The notes beneath the pieces were generated by a model that saw nothing but the letters and a program-made list of their open reading frames with translations, searched no databases and was not told the origin of the DNA. DNA of 64,000 nt from Apus apus. Lineage: Eukaryota > Chordata > Aves > Apodiformes > Apodidae. Shown piece by piece: positions 23,301 to 31,095 of this stretch. How positions within the stretch are numbered: the first letter of the stretch is position 1; the number at the start of each line of letters is the position of its first letter. The DNA is taken from NCBI RefSeq assembly GCF_020740795.1, contig NC_067296.1, positions 5,743,001 through 5,807,000 of the forward strand, read 5' to 3'. Position numbers and translations under genes: made by a program.

Positions 23301-23899
23301 ACCTCTGCACTGGCTGTCCTGAGGATGCTGTGACCACATGCAGCTGGGCAGGATGGAATGGTTGGCAGTGAGCTCCCTGGGTTTGCAGGGACTCAGCCTG
23401 GCAAAAAAAGCAGCAAGGCTGGAAAAAGAGGGGGAAAAGGGAGAGCTGTGAGGCTCAGGTCCAGCCCTGGCAGGTGGCTGTAGGGACAAGGGACTCATGG
23501 TGTGTGGGAGCAGAGGAGAGCTGGACACCCTGTGGCTCTGACTGCACCCAACCCCTCTTGGTCACAGAGGAGGGCAAAGGGAAGACAGAGATTCGCAGCC
23601 CGTGTGAGTGTGAGGCCCTGGTGCAGTTCCAGACAAACACCGTGGCCATCCTGCAGAGCCTGACTGAGAAAAATATCCTTTGGGGTGATGCCTGGGCTTG
23701 TGGGGTACAAGGACAGCCTGGGAACAGATCCCACACAGGGAATGGAGGGATGGGGAAACGGGATTGGGGAAAATTTTAAGCTCCTTCAAAGAGAAAAAGC
23801 AGCAGACCATCTGGCTCAGGTTTTTCCTTAGCACATTCACTTGCTCAGATGACAGCCAGACTGGAAGACCTGGAGAAGCAGATTGCCAACAAGAAGTGA
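17237..23899 (+). CDS. MATN4: MATN4, matrilin-4 (complete, 10 coding exons, 622 aa)
   Basis: Matrilin-4 is a secreted oligomeric adaptor of the extracellular matrix that bridges collagen and proteoglycan networks. The coding exons are 17237-17312, 18639-19208, 20322-20444, 20899-21021, 21108-21230, 21341-21463, 21889-22302, 22650-22802, 23568-23672 and 23841-23899, joined in frame to 1869 bp (622 codons plus TGA), the same length as human MATN4. Order: signal peptide (1 to about 20), vWA1 (about 26-215), four EGF-like modules of 41 residues (about 216-379), vWA2 (about 380-568), and a C-terminal coiled coil (about 569-622) with a CEC pair that would link chains by disulfides. Both vWA domains keep the MIDAS metal-binding residues (DSSRS/DGSKS, GTMTG, TDGR). 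All introns are phase 1, as in other matrilins. The final intron is AT-AC. Four EGF modules and position next to RBPJL and the WAP gene favour MATN4 over MATN1-3. Confidence 0.96.
18639..19208 (+). CDS. MATN4: MATN4 coding exon 2: first von Willebrand A domain
   Basis: A single 570-bp exon carries the whole vWA1 domain, opening [20 protein letters not shown] and closing [16 protein letters not shown] residues DSSRS, the Thr of GTMTG and the Asp of TDGRPQD are present, so divalent-cation-dependent ligand binding is expected. Acceptor CCCCTTCCAG; donor TGCG|GTGGGT. The exon is unusually GC-rich at third positions, which creates a long but spurious open frame on the opposite strand. Confidence 0.96.
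20322..20444 (+). CDS. MATN4: MATN4 coding exon 3: EGF-like module 1
   Basis: A symmetrical phase 1-1 exon of 123 bp (41 residues) with six cysteines, starting [15 protein letters not shown]. Acceptor CTGTCTTGCAG; donor TTCCC|GTAAGA. Confidence 0.94.
20899..21021 (+). CDS. MATN4: MATN4 coding exon 4: EGF-like module 2
   Basis: A 123-bp phase 1-1 exon encoding [16 protein letters not shown] and the rest of a six-cysteine EGF module. Acceptor TTGCCCCGCAG; donor CACTC|GTAAGC. Confidence 0.94.
21108..21230 (+). CDS. MATN4: MATN4 coding exon 5: EGF-like module 3
   Basis: A 123-bp phase 1-1 exon encoding [16 protein letters not shown] and the remainder of the module. It is only 86 bp from module 2, a very short intron. 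Acceptor TCTCTCGCCAG; donor GCAGGG|GTATGT. Confidence 0.94.
21341..21463 (+). CDS. MATN4: MATN4 coding exon 6: EGF-like module 4
   Basis: A 123-bp phase 1-1 exon encoding [16 protein letters not shown] and the rest of the module. The [12 protein letters not shown] text is especially close to the fourth EGF module of mammalian MATN4, which supports the assignment to this paralogue. Donor TGCAGCA|GTGAGT. Confidence 0.95.
21889..22302 (+). CDS. MATN4: MATN4 coding exon 7: vWA2, first part
   Basis: Begins [20 protein letters not shown] and carries most of the second vWA domain, with MIDAS DGSKS, GTMTG and TDGRSQDD. It ends inside the domain (RAKESG) with the weak donor TCAG|GTGTGG. Splicing here is required to reach [12 protein letters not shown] in the next exon. 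Confidence 0.95.
22650..22802 (+). CDS. MATN4: MATN4 coding exon 8: vWA2, end
   Basis: 153 bp encoding [19 protein letters not shown] through NICP, the last strands and helix of vWA2. Acceptor TGCCACGCAG; donor GCCCAG|GTGGGT. Confidence 0.95.
23568..23672 (+). CDS. MATN4: MATN4 coding exon 9: linker, CEC cysteines and start of coiled coil
   Basis: 105 bp encoding [20 protein letters not shown] and the first heptads. The two cysteines form interchain disulfides in matrilins. The exon ends GAGAAAA| before ATATCCTTT, a U12-type AT-AC 5' splice site with no usable GT in frame. Confidence 0.93.
23673..23840 (+). other. MATN4: U12-type AT-AC intron of MATN4
   Basis: This 168-bp intron starts ATATCCTTT, a perfect AT-AC minor-spliceosome 5' site, and ends ATTCAC. 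TTCCTTAGC at 23824-23832 is a close match to the U12 branch-site consensus; its adenosine at 23830 lies 10 nt from the intron end, as expected. Joining at these points restores [17 protein letters not shown] in frame. An AT-AC intron in the coiled-coil region is a known feature of matrilin genes. Confidence 0.94.
23841..23899 (+). CDS. MATN4: MATN4 coding exon 10: end of coiled coil and stop
   Basis: Encodes [18 protein letters not shown] followed by TGA at 23897-23899. The heptad pattern of Ile/Met/Leu fits the matrilin trimerisation coil. Confidence 0.95.
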
Positions 23900-24591
23900 T
23901 CCCTGCAGGGGGCTGCAGAGCTCAGATGGGGCCTGGGGATGGGCAGTAGCTACGTGGCATTGTTATTGCTAGGTTATTGTAAAGCATCAGTGTTTGTTCT
24001 TGTATCGCAAAATCCCCAGGGGGATGTGGAGTGTATTTAAAAAAACAAAAATCCTAAAAAAAAAACCCAAACAAAACCACAAACCCCAAAAGAACTTGAG
24101 CAAAACCCCCTGCTGTGAAGCCAGGGGGTTCAGCTGTCACTGTTGCCTCGTTCCCCTGAACTGGCAGGTCTGAGATGAGGTGGAGTGTGTGTGGGCAGGC
24201 TTTGGATGAGATGTGACCCTCAGCCTTTTCCCAAAGCAGCTGGGATGAGCCAGCCCTGCACAGCCCCCCTGGCCCCCAGCAAGCTGCTTTGCAAGAGGAA
24301 AAAAGCCTACAGTAAAAAAAAAACCTACAGTGATCACACCCCAAGAGCTTCTGCTTGCTCAGCACCTGCTGCCAAGTGGTGGGGCAGGGACACCCAGGCA
24401 CAATGGGGATGTGTGCCATCCAGCCAGGGTGTGCATCCCCGGGAGAGGGGACTGCAGGAATCAGCAGAGCCCCTTGCCCCTGTTTTGGCAGAATTGTTTG
24501 GGAATTGGTCATTAGCTCATTTGTTTTTTGTTGTGTTGTTTTTTTTTTTATCACATAGCAAAATAGCAATAATTCTTTATATAAATATCTA

Positions 24592-24612
24592 TGTGTGTGT
24601 ATATATATATTT
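24592..24612 (+). repeat. (TG)n(TA)n microsatellite
   Basis: TATGTGTGTGTATATATATAT, a short dinucleotide repeat inside the MATN4 3'UTR. Confidence 0.8.
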
Positions 24613-24678
24613 CATGTTGAGAGCAGGGTAGTGCTATTTTTAAACACTTCTTTTATATATGGAAATTTCTATCCTGAT

Positions 24679-24684
24679 AATAAA
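24679..24684 (+). terminator. MATN4: MATN4 polyadenylation signal AATAAA
   Basis: A canonical AATAAA about 780 bp after the MATN4 stop, in AT-rich sequence, followed by a T-rich stretch. It is the first clear AATAAA downstream. Confidence 0.75.
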
Positions 24685-24705
24685 CACCCTGAAGATTTGT
24701 ATGAC

Positions 24706-27700
24706 ACATCCCTCTCCTTTTGGCTGGGGTGCAGGGCTGTGGAGGCATCTCTGCGTCAGAACAGGGGCCTCTGGCTTTTGCAAAGACCCCGTGTCCTCAG
24801 GCTCTAAAAATCCTTTGGGAAAACCCTTGCCCTGTGGGCACCCCCGGGCACTGCCAACCCACCCTCAGCTGGAGGGAGCCAGTGTGACATGGGCACTGTG
24901 TCACCATCCTGTGTTTGCTTTGTGTGCTTGCTGGAGCACAGGGAGCTTAGCACCTGCTTTATGGGGGCGTAAACGTGCCAGGTCAATGGTGCAGGGTCAC
25001 TTACACCCACGGGGGATGTGGTTGTGGTGCTGGGACTCATATGCTGGGGGCAGAAGAGCTGCTGAGCATCCTGGCTGGCAGCTGGGCACCTGTTTCCCCA
25101 AGGTGCATGCTGCAGAGGTGGCATCTTAATCAGCACAGGAGCCCAGCTAGGTGTAGCCCCCATGTCCCACACCCAGGGTGAAGGAGGGCACCTCTTAGTC
25201 CTGTCTCCTGCCTGCAGGCAGAGGCTGCTGGAGAGAGACAGTGAGGTGTTTTTTGAGGGGTCCTTCACCCACCTTGCTTGCTGGTCCCATAGCCAGGAGG
25301 TGAGAGCAAAGTGGGGCTGAGAGGAGCTGTTGCTTCTGAGCTAGCAATTTGTGCAGGAGGGATTTGTGTGCTCAGGGGAACAGAAGGCTGAAAGCAGGTC
25401 CTGGGTTGAGGTGTGGGGCTTGCTGGGACTTCTCCAGGGAGAGGAGCCGAGTGGTGCTCAGACATCTGCTTTACAAGGTGAAGAGTAGCTCTTTCCACCT
25501 GTAATCAAAAGCAGTGGTTCCCCAGTTGGACAAGGGGGGTTGATGGCCTGTGAGCAGGGCTCTTGTCCTGGTTGGCCTGGCCTGGGGCATCTCTAGCCTC
25601 ATTCTATCTGTTTGCTGGGCTGGCAAACAAAGCACTGCTGATTAGCTCTGTGCATATCCCAGCTTGGCAGCCCCACTGCCCTCCTGCAAGCCCCACATCC
25701 CACCCATCTCACCTGCCCCACAGCCTAGCAGACAGCCCTGGGGGTGGGTTACGAAGGTGCTGATGGTCACAAGCCACATCCAAGCCAGATCCTGTTGCTA
25801 CAGAGCACAGCAACCAACAAACCACAGCAATGTGCTGCAACCCCTAAACTGGGGGCTGGGACTTTGCTGCAGCTCCCTAAAAAATACAGCTTTATATACA
25901 AGTCCCTAAAAACCACAAAGTAACTGCAGGGAAAAAGAAAATTAAAAATAAAAAGGGGGGGGGGGGGGGCGGTAAAGGAAGCAACTAGCAAAGTTTGGGA
26001 TTTAATAACAGGCTTGATCAGGGCAGATAATGGCACACCCCGAGGGCATGACCAGTTCTGACTTGGCCCAAAGTTATTTCAGCAAATATTAAGAGAGGCT
26101 GTAGACAAAGTGGAGCTGGGCTGGCAGAGGAAGAGGCTCGACCAGGGCTGGCATCCTGGGGGATGACAAAGCATCGGTGGGGAGGTGCGAGGGGGAGGCA
26201 CCGGGTGGAGCAGCAGGTGCTGGGTTTTAGCTGAGGTGGGATTTTCGGGAAAGCATCCCCTGACCAGGCTGTGGGACCGCACAAGGGAGCGGGGCTGTGT
26301 CTGCGCGGTCCTGCAGAGCCTCATTAGTGGCTTTTCACTAGATGGCACCAGAGCCCAGTGCTAATGAGGGTGCCCTGGGCGGGGCGCACCCCATTCTCCG
26401 GGGCACCCCGGGGCGAGCGGAGCATCCTGAGCTGGGATGGGTGGATGGAGCTCAGCGTCAGGCTGAAAGCTTTGCAATTTATGGGGTGCACCCTGCTAAG
26501 GCTGGGGCATGGCCATGGGGGACAGGGACTGCTGGGCTTCCTCCTTGCCATCCCCAGGAAAAACAAACCAGGCAGCTCTGACCTGGCCAGGAAGTTGCAG
26601 CATCAGCATCTTCAGCATCTCCAGCGTCTCACAGCTCAGGCCTTGCTTTCTCAGGAGGGGGCTCACGAAGTGCTGTTCTTGGAGGAGAGTAAGAGAGAGT
26701 GGTGTGGGATGGGGACAGCCCTGCAGGACCCTGGAGCACTGGGTGCTGCACCCATGGCAGAGTGCAACACAGGGACTGCAGGTGGTCCTGTGTTATTCCA
26801 TGGGAGTTGGCAATAGAAGCAGATTTTAGGCTTTTCCCCTGTGGACAAAGCACAGTCAAAAGCCATTCAGATGATTATCTTCCACCTCCGCTTCTCTGCA
26901 GCTGAATCCAAGCCTCAACTCCTTGGCATTTTGCCCTCTCTTGGAGGTGCAGCCCCAAGCAAAACCTCGGCCAGATCCTGGCACCAGCTGGGAGCACAGA
27001 ACTGTCCTCTCCAATCCCAGAAGCAGCTGCATGCCAAAGGATTGCTTAAAAAATAACCCAGTGCTTGTAATTCTCATTGAAAGTGCTAAATTAGTGCACA
27101 GCCCAGAAAGTCTGTTTGGGTTGGCTAAATATGCACCCAGTTATTTAATAAATTATTTTACAAAGACCTAAATGCAGCCACAGAATCATTAGGGTAACTG
27201 AAGAATAATTAACAGATATCCAGTAAGTTAAGGGCTAGTTAATGTGGCACATTAACCTGAAAATAGAAATCTGAGTAGGAAAGAGCACAGTGAGATGCCC
27301 ACCATGCTCCAGGTGAAAAGCAGGGGCTCCAGGGGCTGGGTGATGGTGGAGGGGTCAGGGGGTGTGTGGAGCATGGAAGGGTGATGCCTGGGCTTCTGCT
27401 GCTCCTTGCCCTGCTCAGTTGCAAAATCAGGGGCTGCCCCAGTCTGTCCTTTGCATGAAAACAGGGTGTTTGGCTGCAGGGTGCCTTTCCCTCCTGGGGA
27501 ATTCCCAGTACCTTTTTCGCAGCACAGCTCTGCTTTCTGCCAGCTTTAGAAATACCACAGAGAGGCTCAAGGAACCTGTTACACAAGGCAAGGGGGACAT
27601 TGACCCATTGGTGAGAAATGGAGTAATTTCCCATTGCCCAAGAGTATCTAAAGAAAATAGCTTTATCCAGAGCAGGGGTATAACCTGCTTGTAAGGGAGA

Positions 27701-28320
27701 GGATGGAGGCCTGAAGGATAGTGAGATCTTTGTCCTCTGAGCAAAGGACTACAGCCTCTTATCCCTACAGTCATCCAGAGCCAGGGCTCAGTCACACTAG
27801 GGATGTTTGGCTGATGAGGGACCAAACTCTTGGTCTTGGTGAGACCAGCCACTTTCTTTCAGCACCAACCTGCTTCCTACACAGCCACTGCCACCCAGAG
27901 AAGACACTGAGGTCCAGGTGACTCCCACAATGCTTGGGAAAGACTCACCTTTAGCTGAGCGAAAGCTGCTTTCCCCACATGAGTTTGTGCCATCAGCAGG
28001 GCAGGAGTCCTGCCAGCTTTGGGACTGGGGCGGGTTTCCACTGGGAAAACCTCAGAGAATCATCCCTGGGAAGGCACAGGCCTCCCACACACTCGTCTGG
28101 ATCATGCTGCAAGGTCTGGCTTCCATGTGGAAGTAAGGCACAGAGGGACACCCCCCTAATGAACCTCCAGAAAGGAGCACAGCAGGCTCACCACAATGGT
28201 TTCTCCTGGAGAAACCTGCCCAGCTAAAAGCAGCTCCACTGCCTCCAGCCTGCTTGGAGGGCAATGCCCTGGACCATCTCCCCTTGGCTTGTCCCTCAGC
28301 CCCAGGTGTGGCTGCAGGGA
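24706..28320. other. Intergenic, MATN4 to WAP gene; no gene recognised
   Basis: No frame on either strand resembles a known protein. There is a G homopolymer at about 25954-25970 and an AT-rich patch at about 27060-27245. No second WAP exon (KCC motif with six flanking cysteines) was seen. Confidence 0.5.
25954..25970 (+). repeat. Poly-G run
   Basis: An uninterrupted G run of about 17 bases after an A-rich stretch, flanked by GCGGTAAAGG. Prone to sequencing error and G-quadruplex formation. Confidence 0.8.
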
Positions 28321-28324
28321 ACAG

Positions 28325-28500
28325 TTTTGCAATGGAACAACTGGGTTTTGAACAATTGAACAATCCTGTTGATATCTTGCGCAAAAGGTTTCCTGAAAAC
28401 ACAACGAGGAAGCACAGGAAAAAACCGCACAAACACTGGCACGTGCCCAGCCCCTTCCCCACCCCCGTCCTCCCCAAGGGTTTAAATACCAGCTTCTCAG
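28325..28500 (+). promoter_or_regulatory. Promoter of WAP-domain gene: C/EBP-like sites and TATA-like box
   Basis: A TATA-like TTTAAATA lies at 28481-28488, about 50 bp before the ATG at 28536, placing transcription start near 28510. Upstream are a perfect C/EBP palindrome TTGCGCAA (28377-28384) and a second C/EBP-like TTTTGCAAT (28325-28333). This layout suits a tightly regulated epithelial or myeloid secreted inhibitor. Binding is inferred from motif match only. Confidence 0.55.
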
Positions 28501-28535
28501 CTCTCCAGGCTTGCACCTCTTAGGGATACAGCAGC

Positions 28536-28599
28536 ATGAAGTCAGTGGCCGCCCTCCTCCTGGTGGGGATGCTTCTCCTCTGGACAGAGCTGCCGACAG
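28536..28599 (+). CDS. WAP gene exon 1: signal peptide
   Basis: The ATG at 28536 opens a hydrophobic leader and is about 25 bp after the expected transcription start. Donor CCGACAG|GTAGGA, phase 1. Confidence 0.9.
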
Positions 28600-29104
28600 G
28601 TAGGAGATGTCCTAGGAGAAGGTACAAAAAACACAGGGGCTGGGAGGGAGCTGTGTTTGCACAGACCCTCCGAGATGGGGTGGGGGGGGGAGAGAAAAGA
28701 AAGGGGGGGCGTTTGCTGGGAAGCATTTCCCCAGCACCCCTCAGGTGCCCGCAGCCTGGAGCAACCAGCCCTCTCCTCTTGCAGGCAGCTCCTGGTCCTG
28801 CCCACCGGTCCGAATCACCTGCGCGATGCTCAACCCACCCAACAGGTGCTTCTCCGACCGGCAGTGCCCGCGCTTCCACAAGTGCTGCCAGTCCTTCTGT
28901 GGCAGGAGATGCTTTTCCCCCAGATCTTCCATCCCCATCCACCGAGGTAGCAGAAGAGTGGATAACAGTGACGGTGGCTCTGAGCAGGGAGCTGTGTCCC
29001 AGCCCTCCCAGGCCGGGGGGGTGCTTGATGGCCAAACATGTGGGCTGGGGTTACCCTGAGCACCTGACTCAGCCTGTTGCTTTCTCTCTCTTTCCCCAGT
29101 GTGA
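28536..29104 (+). CDS. Secreted single-WAP-domain protein, elafin/SLPI-like (76 aa, three exons)
   Basis: Coding exons 28536-28599, 28785-28946 and 29100-29104 join to 231 bp. Exon 1 encodes a signal peptide (MKSVAALLLVGMLLLWTELP). Exon 2 encodes one complete four-disulfide-core (WAP) domain with eight cysteines in canonical order: SC, TC, RC, QC, KCC, FC, RC. The inhibitory loop reads CAMLNPPNRC, which matches the elafin loop with its Ala-Met reactive bond and resembles SLPI domain 2, so inhibition of elastase-type serine proteases is predicted. The mature part has about eight Arg and one Lys against a single Asp, so direct antimicrobial activity is also plausible. Exon 3 contributes one Val completed across the junction and TGA. 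Its place between MATN4 and KCNS1 is that of the mammalian PI3/SLPI/WFDC cluster. Orthology to one named member is not safe, so no symbol is given. Confidence 0.9.
28785..28946 (+). CDS. WAP gene exon 2: complete WAP domain
   Basis: 162 bp encoding GSSWSCPPVRITC through SIPIHR, with all eight WAP cysteines. Acceptor CTCTCCTCTTGCAG; donor CCGAG|GTAGCA. Retention of the following intron would add a 38-residue Ser/Gly-rich tail before a stop at 29057-29059. Confidence 0.92.
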
Positions 29105-29345
29105 GCTCCTGCTCCCAGGACAGACCAAGGGCCTTCTCAGCATCCCTGTGACCCCCTGCCACCAGCCCACAGCTCTGCCAAGGCTTGCCCTTCCTGATGC
29201 CAGCTCCAAGGGGGATGGGGAAGGCTACCAGCCCACACCCCAAGACCACCTCTGCTCAAGGACCACCCTGCTGAGTGCTGCCTGCTCTCTCTCTCCCACC
29301 ACTTCCCCTCTGCTGTTTTAAAAAAATAAAAGAGCTTGTCCCAGG
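29100..29345 (+). other. WAP gene exon 3: last codon, stop and 3'UTR
   Basis: The acceptor TCTCTTTCCCCAG (AG at 29098-29099) opens an exon of which only TGTGA (29100-29104) is coding. The remainder is 3'UTR ending after AATAAA at 29325-29330. Confidence 0.8.
29325..29330 (+). terminator. WAP gene polyadenylation signal AATAAA
   Basis: A canonical AATAAA in TTTTAAAAAAATAAAAG, about 220 bp after the stop, followed by a TG-rich downstream element (GCTTGTGGTGTG). Confidence 0.85.
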
Positions 29346-31014
29346 GATGCTTGTGGTGTGCAGCTCCTTTCCCCACCTCCTCCAGGCCTATCCTGGCACA
29401 GAATTTCTGCCCAGGGAGGAGGATGCAATCAGCCTGTGTGCAGAGCCAGAGGGTGGCCAGGGGCTACAAATCCATCCAGAAGTGTACAAACCCAGGAGGA
29501 AGAGGGTGATGGGAAGGGGCTGGAGTGAAACATGAGGGGATGCTTTAGGGGACTCTCCTGGCAGGCTGTGAGGGGCCCTGGAGAGAAGCATGTCCCCCGA
29601 GGCACACCCCAAGCCAGGCAGGGCTAGGAAAGGGGACCAACCCTGCCTACCCAGGGAGATGGGGAGCAGAAGAAGGAGGTCACATTGACCCAAACCCCAA
29701 GTGTGCTGAGCCCTTCACTGAACCTGAGCTGGTGGGGAAAATCCAGCTAAAGAAAATTGCCTGGGAAAAGCCTGAGCTAGGGCATAAAAACACAGGTCTA
29801 AGGGGTTCTTGTAACTTTTGCACAGCTGACTGCCAGGGTAAAGAAAAACAGGGAAATGCTGAGAAAACTCAGCAGGAGGAAGTATGTGCAGCCTGAGGGA
29901 CCTGCCTGGTGCCAGAGCAGAGCCAGGCATTGCCAGCACACACATCAGGGACAGAGCACCCCCCAGCCTGCACTGCTGCCCAGCAAACACTGCCCACCAG
30001 CCCCATGGCTGACGTCAGACTTGCACATCCCATCACCACTTCCTCAACCACCAGACTCAACCCAGCCCAGCCTGGCAGAGGAGCCAGGCCTGTCTGCATA
30101 TGCGAGAGAAAAGAGAGAGGAAAATGAGCGAGTGCTGGATGACAGGGGGGGAAGGAGCCATGAGGCACTTTGCCTCCATCTCCTTCGACCTGCAGGCACA
30201 GCCCACAAGCAGCCCAGCTCCCAGCCTCTTGCACTTCCCTGCTGGAGGAGCATCCTGCAGGCACTGCCTGGTGCAGGAGCTGCTGCTGCCGAAGGGCTGA
30301 GCTCCTGACCCCCACTGCCAGGTGATCTGGAGAGCAGCATGAGCTGGCCAGGTATTTAAAATACCCACAAACACAACAGGATGTAAACTCTGCCTGTGGA
30401 ATCAACATCTCAGACAGGGTCAAGGTAGACCTGGAAGCTCCCTGGCCAAGGCTGGGGAGAGCATCTGCTGGGGTGAGTCCTTCTACCAGCACACCCATGA
30501 AGGAGACAGAGGCAGGGAGGCAAAGACTCAGAAATTATTCAGTGATGGAGAAGGAAGAAATCCTATGGTGAAAGACCACCTCTCTGCTTACCTCAGCCAA
30601 AGGAAGGCAGAGAGATCTGGAAAGGTCATGCAGTGGTAACTGGAGAGGCTGAGAACACCAGGAGATCCAGCAGGGAGAGGCAGAGCAAGGTCTGGGACCT
30701 CAGCAGCCGAGTCCAGTGTGATATCAGACCTTGCTCTGACCGGTGCAGCGTCCTGCTGGGGGGAAAAAATATCTCTGCCACCCATAGATCCAAGCTGCCC
30801 CTCTCAGCGGGAAGCACGGTGCCACACCAGCCATGGGGGGACGCTGGCAGAGCCCCAGCAACTCCCTGGATGTCCCCACCCCGCAGCAGCCCGGGCTGGC
30901 ACGGCCAGCGAGAGCAGGGAAGCCCGATAACGCACCGGGCCTTAGTCACAGATCACAGCCCTCCCGCCTCTGCCAGGACCAGCTATTACCCGCTATTAAG
31001 CAGGCATTTCCGTA

Positions 31015-31095
31015 GAGCTGGCTAATTTGATAACGCCGCAATTATCTTGGTTTGTTAACAAGATCCAATTGCTAATTGCTCGGATTAGGCGCGGA
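31015..31095. promoter_or_regulatory. Candidate conserved non-coding element
   Basis: Contains GCTAATTTGATAACG, GCAATTATCTTGGTTTG, TTAACAAGATCCAATTGC and TAATTGC: packed homeodomain-, forkhead/HNF1- and GATA-like words in otherwise GC-rich sequence. Judged by texture only. Confidence 0.25.

Larger units (their letters stand above)
23900..24705 (+). other. MATN4: MATN4 3'UTR
   Basis: Untranslated sequence from the stop to shortly after the AATAAA at 24679-24684. It includes A-rich runs (about 24038-24080, 24311-24330), a T-run near 24539, and a TG/TA microsatellite. Confidence 0.75.
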
